From NCBI GenBank assembly GCA_903813345.2, contig CAIIXF020000010.1, positions 2,907,169-2,971,168 of the forward strand: a DNA stretch of 64,000 nucleotides, written 5' to 3'. The position numbers were made by a program, and so were the translations under genes. Every line of letters starts with the position of its first letter. The first letter of the stretch is position 1. This stretch comes from Owenia fusiformis. Lineage: Eukaryota; Annelida; Polychaeta; Sabellida; Oweniidae. A model generated the notes under the pieces. The model was not told where the DNA came from and did not search any database. It was given only the letters and a program-made list of their open reading frames with translations. This document shows, piece after piece, positions 34,700 to 47,034 of this stretch.

Positions 34700-34977
34700 G
34701 TTCGAACAGGAGATTCTTGGACCTGATGACACTGACGAAGATGTGGAACCAAGTCCTAAAAAACAGCAGACTGGAGGAGCAGGCTTCGTGATTGGAGCCA
34801 GTACATTCTCTACTGTTCAACAGAGATTGATTCAGCATGCTGGAATGCCTGAATCAGAAGGGGATGCTCCACCACCAGCCCCAAAAGCCCCACCAGGGCA
34901 AGTGCCAGCCTTAAGACCACCACCGCCTCCTCCAAAGTTCCTAGCTCCACCAACTTCATCATCACAGAATTTCTCAG
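34700..34977 (+). CDS. RBM42: RBM42 exon 2
   Basis: Second coding exon, after acceptor TTCCAG at 34694-34699 and before donor G|GTAATT (34978). It encodes FEQEILGPDDTDEDVEPSPK, a segment GAGFVIGASTFSTVQQRLIQ, and the beginning of the proline-rich region (APPPPKFLAPP-like). Entry is in phase 2 and exit in phase 1, consistent with exons 1 and 3. In the family this N-terminal half is intrinsically disordered and mediates protein contacts such as with hnRNP K. Confidence 0.93.
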
Positions 34978-35241
34978 GTAATTCATGAATAAAAAATGCT
35001 GAACTATAGTAAAATAAACACCAATATTAATATTGACCACTGAGGCCATTACCAAGTTGAGACAAAGCACTGTTTAGAGAGATGATGCAATTGGATATAT
35101 GTCAAGTCATGTGTAAAAATAGTATATTATATTTAAGCATTTTTATTCTTAAGTCAAACCTATATAGCTTATTAGCCAATTAAGTAAAATTGAAATGAAT
35201 ATAAGTTTCTCTTCATGAAAGTAATTGTTTTTATTTTTCAG

Positions 35242-36006
35242 GTGTTGCCAAGGCTCCACCTCCTCCACCCCCAGGACCTAGTCCTTCTGGGCCCCCACGT
35301 AATTCAGTACCCCCTTTACAACCACCACCTGCTCCTCCCAGTTTCCTTCCCCCACAGTTAAGAAACAGAGCTCCACCCCCTCATCGTCCCCCATTTCCCC
35401 CTAGATTTCCTCCTCGCCCACCTCCAGGTATGCGTCCACCTCCCCCAATGATGCCTGGGCCCCCTAGGCCACCCCCTATGGGTATGCCACCTGGGGGACC
35501 AATGCCACCCTTTGGAGGTCCCATGCGAGGCCCTCCTCCCCCTGGATACAGACCCCCAGGAGCCCCAAATACAAACAATGCCCCCCAGGTTCAGCAGCCT
35601 AAAAAACCAGTAAAGGAAGAACCAAAAGTTGTTTATTCTGCGGCGCCATCTATCATTAAACCTGTAAAAGAAAAGAAAGAAAAGAAGAAGAAAAAAGAAA
35701 AGAATCATGAAAACTCAAAAAAGACTGAAAATAGTGATATTGATGGTGTTGCCATGGATACAACTATAGCAACCTCAACAGCGCCTTCATCCATTGTGAC
35801 CCAACCCCCAGAGGCAACGCCCATTACTCAGACTCCTGCTGGTCCATCTCAGCCCAACAAAATAGACAGTGTATTTGAAGCTGAAGACATTGGGTTTGCA
35901 ATGTTAGAAAAAATGAAAAAGGAAAAACGAGAGAAAAAGAAAAAGAATTTAAGGATGGCAGCTGGTCAGGTTTGGGAGGATACCAGTCTTCAGGAATGGA
36001 ATCCAG
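35242..36006 (+). CDS. RBM42: RBM42 exon 3 (proline-rich and lysine-rich linker)
   Basis: Large central exon of 765 bp after acceptor TTTTTCAG. It first encodes a long Pro/Gly/Met-rich low-complexity region (MRPPPPMMPGPPRPPPMGMP), then Lys-rich stretches (KEKKEKKKKKEKN, KMKKEKREKKKKN), then WEDTSLQEWNP directly before the RRM, matching the family motif WED.SL.EW. The donor CCAG|GTGAGA at 36007 is in phase 1. A ~50-bp tandem repeat begins right at this donor. The lower-complexity linker is expected to diverge rapidly between species; the WED...EW motif is the conserved part. Confidence 0.95.
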
Positions 36007-36360
36007 GTGAGACACTACGAGGATACATCCATAACTTCTCATAAAATGTCTCCATGTGAGAGTGAGACTATACGAGGGTACATCCATAATGTCTCATAAA
36101 ATGTCTCCGTGTGAGATTATATGAGGGTACATCGATAGATTCTCATAAAATGTCTCCATGTGAGAGTGAGACTATATGAGGGTACATCCATAATGTCTCA
36201 TAAAATGTCTCCGGGTTAGATTATATGAGGGTACATCGATAGATTCTCATAAAATGTCTCCATGTTCGACTTTACGAGGGTACATCCATAAATTCTCATA
36301 AAATGTCTCCGGGTGAGATTATACGAGGGTACATCCATAAATTCTCATAAAATATATAGT
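36007..36360 (+). repeat. ~50-bp tandem repeat starting at RBM42 exon 3 donor
   Basis: About six to seven copies of GTGAGACTATACGAGGGTAC plus CATCCATAATGTCTCATAAAATGTCTCC. The first copy contains the functional donor CAG|GTGAGACACTAC; later copies keep GTGAGA-like sequence, producing a row of weak decoy donors. Confidence 0.85.
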
Positions 36361-36685
36361 CTCTTAAACCTGAGATTATGGACAAGCGTGTAATATGTAT
36401 TGTTTTACTAATGCTATAGGCAAAAGGGTGATCACTGTCACATTCACATTAAAAATAGGAGTATATAATGGTTTTATGATACATGGAGTACAGAAGTGCT
36501 ACCTGACAGAGATTTCAATGTAGGAGAGCACTGCTTCATATTAAATATTGTTTGCCCCATGTTATGTTCATCATTTGCAGAGTTTAGAAAAAACGATGAT
36601 TACAAGTATTTTTCGTACAGACAATTTTCAAGAATTATGTTGCTGAAGTATTTAAGTGACTGACACATGATTTTCTCTTTTCCAG

Positions 36686-36880
36686 ATGATTTCCGTGTAT
36701 TCTGCGGCGATTTAGGCAATGAAGTGACAGATGAAGGTCTGGCAAGAGCCTTCAGCAAATATCCATCATTTGTAAAAGCGAAAGTTGTTAGGGATAAACG
36801 TAGTAATAAAACTAGAGGCTATGGCTTCGTCAGCTTCAGAGATCCAACAGATTTTGTTCGAGCAATGCGAGAAATGAACG
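36686..36880 (+). CDS. RBM42: RBM42 exon 4 (RRM domain)
   Basis: Exon encoding most of the single RNA-recognition motif, about residues 366-431 of the 467-aa product. RNP2 is seen as FRVFCGDLG and RNP1 as TRGYGFVSF, with EGLARAFSKYPSFVKAKVVR and DFVRAMREMNG between and after. Acceptor TTTTCCAG at 36678-36685; donor G|GTAAGA at 36881. RBM42 binds RNA through this domain and is found with hnRNP K in stress granules and in the U4/U6.U5 tri-snRNP in vertebrates (known of the family). The following intron is 17.5 kb. Confidence 0.97.
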
Positions 36881-37373
36881 GTAAGAATAAATAGATGGCA
36901 GTACTTTAGGTTTTTTAGATTCCCAGGAAAGCAATTGAAGTTGTACCAGCTCCATGAGTTCTGGTGGCCCTTATTTTCTCAAAATGTTATTGCACTTTGA
37001 AAAAGTGCTCTATTGTCGTTGTCTTGTGCTGCTTGGCAGGCTTTTGGGTGGATGGGAACCACATAAATATTGTCATCAAAATTCCAGGAAAACCACTTAT
37101 CATTCAACTTGAAATTTTTACACATGCAAGAAAAGATAATTATAGGATATCCTATGATTTTGAGGAATATCATTTTTATCTACGAGGTGATATTGATATC
37201 TGCACGAAAGAGCGAAGCGAACGAGTGCATATATCAATATCACCGAGTGGATTAAAATGATATTCTGAAAAAAAATCATAGGATGTTCTTATTATCCTAC
37301 ACTTACAAGGAGTGTACTAAATGTATAAGCTTAATATCATTGCAAAATGAATTCCATGCCAAATAGAGTCAAT
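36881..37373. other. Start of RBM42 intron 4, no gene recognised
   Basis: Intronic sequence. The ORFs at 36964-37260 start in the intron without an acceptor and show no motif; the second half (GAGGTGATATTGATATCTGC ... ATATCAATATCACCGAGTGG) is a hairpin arm pair of the local foldback type. Confidence 0.5.
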
Positions 37374-38785
37374 TTGGCGGGAAATCAACAAGCGGAGTAT
37401 ATCGTCACAATATCCTCCGCATATTGGGTTTTCCGGAGTATATCGTCACGATATCCTCCGCCCGGAGTATATCGTTACGATATCCTCCGGATATTCATTT
37501 TGCCAATAAATATCAAATTTATTTTTTAATGTTATTATACATTTAGTACACTAAGTGTAGAATAAGTGCCATTATCCTATGCCAAGTAGAGTTTTAGGGA
37601 GATAATTTGGTAAGATATATCCCGTATCTTGATTTTGAGGTTTCCATATCCAGAACCTCCATATCTCCCGCCATATCTCCCGCTTCTGTGCATATCTTCC
37701 CGCTTCCAGTAATTTCACTTCACAATTATTTTTTAAAAATTTCTTTTTCAAATTATTTTTTCAATTTTAAAAAAAATATATATTTAAAAAAAAAATTTTT
37801 TTAATTTTTTTCAAAATTTCTTTTTTTCAAATTTTTTGATACATTTATCCTTTTGTTATATTGTTAAACAACACTTTTGTATTTCAAAAAGTTAATGTAT
37901 TTAAAATTTAAAAGTGGAAATGCAATAAAATGACTATGCCCCTGAAAACTCTACTTGGTATAGGATATAGCAGTTATGTACGGTCGGTTTGGATATTGGG
38001 TTCATCCCTCGTGAGATATGCACATCTACCTTCGGTCCCTACAGTCCCTCAGGTAGATATGCATATCTCCCTCTGGATAAACCCCATATCCAAAACCTCC
38101 CAGTACATAACCCTTATATATCTGATCAGGTTTTGCTGGGTAAAGTACATGGCAGCCATTTTGCTCTTCAAAGTGGGATATTTATCACTGTGTGCTTTGT
38201 TCATTATTATACAAATATTGAATTCTGTGGAGTTGAATATCTCATACTTGAGTGGGTTTTGGGTAGATATCACCCGGGAATATATCTCGTATCTGAGGAG
38301 CAGGCAGGATATATTGTATATGTCCCGCTCCAGGCCAAATGCGGGCAGATATAATATATCCATCCCGCTCCCGGTAATTTTTCAAAAGTTTAAAAAAGTT
38401 TAAATATCAAAAGTTTTAATTTTTAAATTTAAAATTTTTTTTTTTTAAGTTTAAATGTTACAATTTCATTGTATTAAACAAAAAGAATATTACGAAAATG
38501 TTAAATATAAATATCTTGTCATCTGAAAAAGGTGGAAAAGGTTATATCTACCCTAAACCCACTCAAGTATGAGATACACCAGTTATGCACGGTCGGTTTG
38601 GATACATGGAATATCCCTTGGGATATACAATACATCTTCCCTCGGTCCCTCGGGAAGATATATTGTATATCCCTCGGGATATTCCCTGTATCCAAAACCT
38701 CCCAGTGCATAACCCCTATATATTTCTAAAGGTGTATTCACCGCAGCCCGAAGGGCGAGGTGAATACATCCCTAAGAAATATATA
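37374..38785. repeat. Cluster of hairpin (foldback) repeats
   Basis: Contains three short repeats of CGGAGTATATCGTCAC...GATATCCTCCG (37395-37490) and hairpins at 37971-38112, 38270-38370, 38580-38713 and 38717-38785. For example, 38580-38713 has arms with TTGGATACA.GGAATATCCC and, at its centre on the minus strand, GGGACCGAGGGAAGATG. The hairpin at 38717-38785 has arms around GTGTATTCACC / GGTGAATACA with centre GCCCGAAGGGCGAGG. Arms differ between copies while the fold and centre persist. Confidence 0.75.
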
Positions 38786-39159
38786 CAGATATTAAACGAT
38801 CACAGAATTCAATATTTGTTTTATTATTTCCTCATTAAAGTGTAGTACACACAATATTAAATTTAAAAGTACACAATGTTGTTATGATATGACGTTTAGA
38901 TTCAATGTATTTCCAAACGTTTGCCAATATTCTGTTAAAAATCACGATCTCTATCACACCATAATATATAAAAATTAGATTTAGATCTTCCATGTTAAAG
39001 TCCATAGTCTTCGTGCTTTGATTAGTTGACATTTTGAATACATTTGTAAAATCTTTATCCCGCGTTTGTTTAACAGTATTGAACCTTTTCTTGGAAGGAC
39101 TTCCTGATACGACTTCACCGTCTGTCATATCGGACGAAAATATATTTTACTAAATTCCC

Positions 39160-39240
39160 GGGAATTAAGTGATGTGACGTCATTTTGATTAGATATATAG
39201 TGGTATTCACTAAAAATGACGTCACTGCCGGTGAATACAC
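39160..39240. repeat. Hairpin with two TGACGTCA (CRE-like) palindromes
   Basis: AGTGATGTGACGTCATTTT and AAAATGACGTCACTGCC are inverted copies about 45 bp apart. Each holds a perfect TGACGTCA, the CREB/ATF consensus site. It lies in RBM42 intron 4. Confidence 0.7.
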
Positions 39241-39980
39241 TCTTCACACGTTTTCTTTTCAGAGAGACATGGAATACCTCTATATATTTTTAGTCACATG
39301 GTATCTAATTGACCAATGAGGGAATGAGTATCACGGCATGGAAATAATAATTCTATTTATTATATACCCCATATGTATTCTAGATGCTCATTGGCTTATT
39401 CATGGTCACATGATATGAAATTGATGAACTAATTCCCTGGAAAGTTCTAAATCCCTGCTATCAGGGATATATTTTGCACTATTTCCCTCAATGGCAGTCA
39501 CTATTTGTAGAAAAATATTCAATGTAACCCCATTGCATAGTTTTTATAAAGCCTGACCTTTTTTCCTAACCTAATTTCTGACACAATATTTGCCTTAGCT
39601 TTTAGCGTTGAAATAAAGATTAATGAAGTTTCATCCATTATGAGCATAAATAATTCAGCCAAATATATTGCCTTATTGTACGTATCACACTTGAAAGTGC
39701 ATTATTGTTTTCATCTTTAAATGCCATAAAAGGTGAATGGAACAATATAATTCTTGTTAACGTGTTTCTCGTCAAACTCAAACTCGTCATCATCTATGAC
39801 ACATTAAGGTCATCCCTTGATCTATCAGATGGAAACTATTGGATCTAATAGGTTGCGCGTGTAGTCTTGACCTGTTTTTGGGCTTGTCTTATTTAATTGT
39901 TTAAGTGCAATATTATAGAAATTACTTAAGTACTTCACCTGATTCTCAAACATTAATAATTGCATGTGACAAATGCTATT

Positions 39981-40790
39981 AGCCTTGCCCAAGTCAGTCT
40001 CTTTTACTTATCTTGATTTCTATTATGACCGCCTTGTACCAATGAGAAAGCCATGTGCTCAACCGACTCAATGTTTATGTCGGTAAATTTGACCAATCAA
40101 CGACGGTCCTGCTGCGTTAGCTCATTATTATGCACAGTCAAGACAAGTACACTTTTCACGAACAAATCCTTCGGCAAATCTTGCACAATGCATCATGGAA
40201 ATACAAATGTTTAATCAAATAAATATCAATCAGAGTTTAGTGGATGTCAGAGCATCGATCGGATAACCCAGAGGTGAGAAGATTTCAACTAGAAACGTTG
40301 GAATGATTGCTGAAATTGTCGAACATAGCTAGATCTAGGCCGAGATTCAGATCAATCACTGAATTAGATTGACTACTACATGGACTAGGTCTTCGTGCAT
40401 TTTCATCGCAAATTCAGTTTTAAATCAACATTGGATCGCATGATTTAATTTATATTAATGACTGCTTACATTCCAATGTACATTTAATTACATAATATAT
40501 TGTAACTCTGAAGAAATACTCGAACAGATCATTAAATTTCAAGTCGTAGACAGGTAGTTTGTTTTGTTTATGCGGGTAAACCTGAAAACGTTTTGATTGG
40601 TCAATCAGACTGAAGTCACACATCGTGTCCACGTGATCTTGTCAATCAATACAGTTTTGTGATACCTCTGATAACGTATCTCGAATCCGCTGAATAACTA
40701 AGCATAATATCAGCGATGATGCATTAGATTGTACAAGGCGGTAATAATTCAAGATCAGGATAAGTAAAAAAATACTGACTTGGGCGAGCC
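39981..40790. mobile_element. MITE with ~60-bp TIRs
   Basis: AGCCTTGCCCAAGTCAGTCT ... GACCGCCTTGTAC at 39981-40038 is matched in reverse complement at about 40730-40790. One end also occurs alone at 16110-16152, so the family is dispersed. The interior is about 690 bp without a transposase. Confidence 0.75.
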
Positions 40791-41194
40791 TTAAATATGC
40801 CACCTGACCTGAGAGAAGCAATTTTGAAAAAACAATGCACTTTTTTGTATCCAATATCTGTTATGATATACTTCAAGAATAAATGAAGTATTTAGACTTT
40901 GTTTCCCCTAAATGAATGATGAATTGTGCTCGGAACACCCAGATTTATAAATTGTCTTGATTAGACACTGTGTTCTCCAAAACTTCAAGTCATTTTGGCA
41001 TACTGGGACCTAAATGTATAATTTCCACTATATAAGCCCGTTTGAGGTAAATCCATGTGATGAGAATTTATCTGTAATTGTCATGGTTACAGTTAGCAAT
41101 ATGATTAATAAAAAAGTGTTTTTCACATTTTATATGGATATATTTGATCTTATGCTAGAATACATAGTTCAAAACCAAAATATTCAGTCTCCAA

Positions 41195-41460
41195 TTGTTT
41201 TGTGGCAGTGGCTGCTGTTTGGCCATCTTGTTTTCTGGTGGTCATTTTGAAGGTTTTTCGATAAATCTTGTCATCGCCATTTCAGGAAAACGCTTGTCGG
41301 ATTTTCTCCAAATTGGCACACATGATAGAGGATATCAAGTTCTAGAGCTGATTAACTTTTGGGTATTTTTTCTGGCGGCCATTTTGAAGGTGGTGTGATC
41401 TGGGTCATGTCATGTGCCATGCTTATGAATGCCATAAATTAATTGAGATCCACCTTAAAG
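41195..41460 (+). repeat. Dispersed repeat (uninterrupted relative of 31.85-32.6 kb)
   Basis: Carries GTCATCGCCATTTCAGGAAAAC, CACATGATAGAGGATATCAAG and two CATTTTGAAGG blocks. It is the pre-insertion form of the site carrying the 525-bp MITE. Confidence 0.8.
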
Positions 41461-41887
41461 CTGCCAATTAGTGAAAATGACATCAATACAAGATCTCATG
41501 AAACACTGACATCCCTGATCATGTAAAGTGATGAAACTTAAACTAATGTTTTATATATTCCAATAAAGAATAGAATGTGTCACATTGGATTTTGATTTAT
41601 TGAGAAAAACATTGGCTCTAAGTCGTGTAGATGCATCATCTTTCAGAGAGGTAATTTGAAATTAATCCCTGTATACGTGACATACCAAAAGTCTATCAAT
41701 AATCACATTAGACAGAAGTGATGTTCATGACACATCTATCACCATCGATTAGTGTCCATGTCTTCATTAAAATTTGTCACAAACACATTGGTTTGACGGC
41801 AGTTTTGAGGTAAATTATCACATTAACAACTTTTCTTATTTAGTAGTAACCAGAAATTTCAAAAAGCCTTTAGTTAAGCTTTAATGT

Positions 41888-42257
41888 CCTGTTAAAGAAC
41901 CCCTATTCTTACTTTCGAAAATGGATTCTAGCAATACAAGTACTCGTACTATCTAATAGGAATCTACTTGTTGAGATTCAATCAACTTGAGTTCTTCTGA
42001 GAAAATAAGGATTTCAGCAAGAGTACATTGATTTTACATGGTGACATACATGATGATACATGATGGTATCCTGGTGCTATAAGTCATTGGTCAATGGTGT
42101 ATGTCGCCACACTAAGTCAATGCACTCTTTCTAAAATCCTCATTTTCTCAGAAGAACTCAAGTTGATAAAGTCTCAACATTCATGTCAAGTAGATTCCTG
42201 TTGGATAATGTTGCTAGAATCCATTTTCAATAGTAAAAATAGGAGTTCTAAAACAGG
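41888..42257. mobile_element. 370-bp foldback element
   Basis: Arms of roughly 140-150 bp: CCTGTTAAAGAACCCCTATT ... CAACTTGAGTTCTTCTGAGA on the left, and the reverse complement of the right end CCTGTTTTAGAACTCCTATT ... CAACTTGAGTTCTTCTGAGA. The small loop is centred on about 42060. No coding. Confidence 0.85.
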
Positions 42258-44031
42258 AAATTGGACCTGCTTTTTAGAACTTATTTGTTTCGATTTTAGA
42301 ATATTCTGGCTTATGTCATTCCTTTTCATGCCTATTTTGTAAAAATCCCCAAAGTGCACACATTATTTCAGGAAAACTAATGATATTTACAATAACGTAT
42401 TATTTTTCTATAAGAATGGTTACCATGCTTATTATTTAGAAGAATTTAAACATTTTTGCACTTTGTATCCATTATAACTTTACCAATTTATAACATAACG
42501 TGAATCTTTTGGGAGATATTGTATTTGAGATTGTAAGGAATAGATTGGTAGGTCCATTGTACATGTTGTTTGTAATTTTGTCACCCCCATAGATTTGATT
42601 CTGCCTTTAAAAACAGATGGCCGTAAAATGGTTACGATAAGCTTCCCGTATAAAAACAATATGGCAGCTCAAGGCTTTTGTACTGGATCAGTCTATTTTG
42701 GAGAAATTAGGGGAGTTGTGTAAATTCCAGTTCATATATTTCTATCCAGTCTCTTAAAAACTCAATGTGCTTTAGTTCTACTCATCAAGTTGATTACGTT
42801 GTATTATTTCTTTGCTTCTAATTACTTCAAGCTATTGTAAAAGCAATGTAAGTTCACATTAAAGCCTTAATGTATTAGGAAGTGATTTTAATGCAATTTA
42901 AAATTTGGTTTAAATACTTTAAGGAGTTTTTAACAACAACACCAAACCGAAGATGCAACAACACTCCTCTAGATTTGAGCAATGATGCAGCAACACCAAT
43001 TAATAGTATAATTTCAGAACACCATAAATCTCGAGAGGAACAGATTATTAAATGCTACTAGCTATTGCAACACCGTTACCCGTTACCCATATTTGCGTTC
43101 TTCTCAAGGCATTCAAAATACACGTCCTGCGGGCGAAGATCCTTTATATGTATTTTCAAAAATTTTATACTTTTAAATATTATAATGTACTGGACGTTGT
43201 TCTATAACATAGTTCAATCGCCTTTAACATGGCAAGCTTTAGTAACCCAATCTATTTTCATGAACCACTGTTCCATAGCTTGATGACCCTGACTCCAGTA
43301 GGGTATCATTCAAAATGGTGGACAAACATCTTTCGTTCTCGGTAAACATGACGAACTATTGGAGATTATCTGTCATCCATCTGTGGAACAGTGATAAACT
43401 AGTAGATGTATGTTACCACTGTTTATCAAATTATAACTAAAACAGTTTAACTGTGACATTCGTGAGCTTATGTTGATGGGATGATTGTTTCATCTATGAT
43501 ATAATATGATATGATTCTTTATTCCATAGTTAGCATGATATTCATAGGATAACATGTGAAAATAAAAACGGTATTTTTGTAATCAGTGGTAAAATATGAT
43601 ATTTTTGACAAATTTTCACTTAACCATAACATACGGTTTTTTAGCCATGACATACGACGTCGTATGCGATGGTTTATGGATTTTTGCTACTTCAGACTCA
43701 AAACGAGGCTAAGTGTCAACATCGCTGGATCGTTTGGAAATTCGAATTAAATAACTTAATTTCCGACGATTCTGATGATGACTTTAATTATGGAATAAAA
43801 AGAACATCCTATGATTTACTCTATTTATTTCCTCCAATTTGGAGATCCAACGTGTAAAAACGTCTAGTTTACTTTATTAGAGAGGCTGTCTAGTTACACG
43901 TTTAATGGAAATCTTGCAAGGCGCACATGTAGAATTATTGCTCTCTTTGGATTCCTTCTCTCCGACTGAGTAAAAAGGTAAACAAAAGTGATAAGATTAA
44001 GGGCCCAAAAAGGTAAATTGATAGGGGTACA
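42258..44031. other. RBM42 intron 4, no gene recognised
   Basis: AT-rich. Contains a GATGCAACAACAC motif pair at about 42940-43000 and a perfect palindrome CATACGACGTCGTATG near 43650. ORFs are short and without motifs. Confidence 0.5.
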
Positions 44032-45011
44032 GTTATCCCAGATATCCCGGGCCCTCGGGAAATATCATATTTTCTCTCGGAATAAAACCAATATTGAATC
44101 CCTCTCAGTAAATAACCTTTATATAATAGCATTGTATAACTGCAATATCATTTAACCAACACTCATCCTATACAACTCTTGAGAACGATGTACAACTCCT
44201 GGATAGCGTAAACTCCTGAGCAGCGTATACAACGCTTCAACTTGATATATGACATCATACTTTGGATGGGATAACAAAGGATATACAATATACAATTGTA
44301 GACCTCTCTCGAGGTCAACTGGCAAAATTGTATACCGATACTGTAATCCTTGAAAGTTCGGAGGTCGAGGTCAACAGTACTCTCAGGGTTTACTGTTGAG
44401 GTATACACATTGGCCAGTTGACCGAATAGAGAGGTTAACAATTGTTTGTTAGTCCGAAGAATATAATAATTTGAAGGATATAATATACAATTGTAGACCT
44501 CTCTTAAGGTCAACTGGCAAAATTGTATACCGATACTGTAAACCTTGAAAGTACTGTTGATCAAGACCAGAGGTCGAGGACACTTTTGCCAGTTGACCGA
44601 AAAGAGAGGTTAACAATTGTTCTATTAGTCCAAATAATATAATAATAGGACGAATATATAATCGAATACCACGTGAACATATTTGATAAGTAAAGGTATC
44701 ATATTGTAGCAAAAAAATCCTCAAACCGTCGAATAGTTGTAATTTTTTACACAACTTATTTTTTCAAAATTAAAAAATTGCAACATTAAAAAACAATTTT
44801 TCAAAAATAGCGGTCAACAGTACCTAGTAGTGGTCAACAGTTTACAATTGTTGACCTCCCCAGTGGTCAACCGGCAAAATTGTATACCGAGACTGTAAAC
44901 TGAAAAACTACTGTTGACAGAGACCGAAGGTCGAGGTCAACAGTAGTTTCAAGGTTTACAGTCGAGGTATATGATTTTGACGGTTGATCGAATGGAGAGG
45001 TCTACAATTGT
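44032..45011. repeat. Hairpin repeats: one ATATCCCGGGC type and three ACAATTGTAGACCTC type
   Basis: 44032-44117 has centre CCCGAGGGCCCGGG (minus). 44292-44445, 44487-44620 and 44844-45011 are three related hairpins with arms ACAATTGTAGACCTC / GAGAGGTTAACAATTGT and GGTCAACTGGCAAAATTG / CCAGTTGACC. The third has a clean central stem CTACTGTTGAC / GTCAACAGTAG around GAGACCGAAGGTCGAGG. Confidence 0.8.
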
Positions 45012-45319
45012 TTTGTTAGTCCGAGTAAACTAATAATACACATACAGACGACAATCATCAATCGGCATGGCTTCATTTCGCAACCTTTTCTCCGAACCAC
45101 GTTAGCAATATTTTTTTAGAAAATCTGGAGACAGTGCAAGTAGCTTAACTCTGTATTTGGCACATCATGACGTACTCGTTAGTGAATTAATGTTAATTTT
45201 AAGTTTCTATTTGTATTTTTGCTTTACTTGTCGCCTAGTAAAGTCATTTTCACCAACGTTTACAAAATGTCCGTCTTCCATGTTTTTTTGTGACGTCATG
45301 AAACTTTTTTTCAGAAGTA

Positions 45320-45480
45320 GCGGTCAACAGTACCTAGTAGCGGTCAACAGTACATAATTTTGACCGCTAATCAACCAATCAGAATCGAGTATTTCAGTTG
45401 AGGTACTAAATATACATTTTGTTGACCGCTCATCAACCAATCAGAATTGAGTATTTCAATTGAGGTACCAACAACACAAA
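45320..45480 (+). repeat. Direct repeat with GACCGCT...CAACCAATCAGAAT
   Basis: AGCGGTCAACAGTACCTAGT occurs at about 44810 and 45322-45350, and CATCAACCAATCAGAATTGA / CTAATCAACCAATCAGAATC recur 63 bp apart. It is related in sequence to the arms of the hairpins just upstream. Confidence 0.7.
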
Positions 45481-45819
45481 ATGACTGATATCTGTTGTCT
45501 TTCCAAAATTATATTAGTTATTTGTAAACAATTTCCATACGGTAAATCAAGGGCATTTAATATAAAAAATGTATAATATTTATATTTCAGATACAATATC
45601 AATGAGATTGCCTCCCGGGGATTCAGTACTTGATTTAGTTTGCCTTGTATATCCTTTTAACTTTTATATCCTTTGTTAACTTTTAACAAAGAAACCAAAC
45701 AAAATACGTTTCGTTCATGGACCACTGACTCACGCGTTTTATTCATGTCCCGACCTACACCTGTAAACAGAACATAAAACAGTTTCTCTTGTTGTTCAAT
45801 GATACATTATATTGGCGTT

Positions 45820-46110
45820 TTTGCATCAGCACATTGGTGTTGTTGCATCATCGATAAGAAACAGAGTGGTGTTGTTGCATCAATAGTGAGGAATTAAAAC
45901 TATGAATTTATCGCTTCTTGATGATGCTACATGTATACCAATGACAGTTTTTTAAAATATAGATCATGCGCTAACTGCATGTGTATGATTATTGAGCAAC
46001 TCGTCCTAGAAATGGGTGTAAATTGGAAAAACAAAACATCGTACGAAAATCTATAACCGGAAGTCTGGCCATCTTGATGCAACAACACGGTGTTGTTGCA
46101 TCACGATACC
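45820..46110. repeat. GGTGTTGTTGCATC repeats and 27-bp palindrome
   Basis: GGTGTTGTTGCATC occurs twice (about 45835 and 45872). At about 46078-46104 the same motif meets its own reverse complement in GATGCAACAACAC G GTGTTGTTGCATC, with 13-bp arms and one base between. More copies lie near 42950. Confidence 0.75.
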
Positions 46111-46477
46111 CCCCAGTGAGTATAGAAGAAGGAAGATTCACTTGCAAGTAGTCAATTATAGATGTATAAAGCTGATGATCATTTGTGTACAAATGCAAGG
46201 AGATGTGCTCTGTATACAAAGTCATGACCTATGCGACAACATGGCAACGTCAAACATCCAGGTATAATGAGCTGAGAAAGGTGGCATAATCATCACTGCA
46301 TCATCACTATCCTTTATATTATAGATCAAGTCTATGATACTTTTTCATGTAATCGTCTCTGCCTCATTCATGCTCTCATCACAAGGGACTGATCATAGTG
46401 CTCTGTATTTTGTCGCAGAATCATCAGCTTTGTTACTCTGAAAACATAAAACCATCATGTTCAGTTTGGTAAACGTA

Positions 46478-46505
46478 CAGGCTGGCCCAAAAAAATGCAA
46501 CCCAC
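46478..46505 (+). mobile_element. Solo mariner-type terminus
   Basis: TA|CAGGCTGGCCCAAAAAAATG then CAACCC resembles the right terminus of the decayed element at 18256-21248 (CAGGGTGACCCAAAAAAATG, CAACCC). No partner end was found nearby. Confidence 0.5.
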
Positions 46506-46916
46506 TAAATCTTGAAATAACTTTCTCAATAATGAAGGAATCTAAATGATGTTTATGTGTAGATAGAGTGTTCTAAAAAAACTTGTTCATTAACCTCTTG
46601 ACCACCTGGAATGAAGAGAGTTTTCGTCACCTCAAAAATAACCTTGAAACCCAGATAGTCTAAGAGTGACGAGAAAATCTGTCGCAAAAATTTTCACTAA
46701 AATTGCTCTTATTAGAACAATTTTCATCCAATTTACACAAAAATAGTTTTAAAATGTGCAGAAATGATCTTTGCCGTCTAATTTTACTAAGTTGAGCATC
46801 TAAAGTTGTAGAGGTATGTAGTAAAATATCAAAAGGTGGCAAAAAATGAAAAATTCTCTGGTTTCAACTGATTTTAGAACCTGGGATTCAAGAGGTTAAT
46901 TATCATCGTATCAAAA

Positions 46917-47034
46917 GGTTATTCCCTGTCAGGATTTTATATTCGGTTTATCCTCTGGGATGATATATCTTCCCTGGATCCCTGTGGAACCTCAAGAAAA
47001 TATATCATCCCTCTTTATAAGCCAAATATAACCT
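46917..47034. repeat. Hairpin repeat, TATATCATCCC arms
   Basis: Arms GGTTTATCCTCTGGGATGATATATC and GATATATCATCCC-type reverse around TTCCCTGGATCCCTGTGG. Same layout as the hairpins at 38 kb and 44 kb, with different arm sequence. Confidence 0.65.

Noticed and set aside
35358-35708. Minus-strand ORFs rich in Gly/Trp/Arg
   Set aside because: Antisense shadow of the proline-rich RBM42 exon 3.
38835-39128. 97-aa minus-strand ORF (MTDGEVVSGSPSKKRFN...)
   Set aside because: The first half has protein-like composition, but the second half turns AT-rich and hydrophobic, with no recognised domain or splice partner. Possibly a transposon fragment; not supported enough to call.
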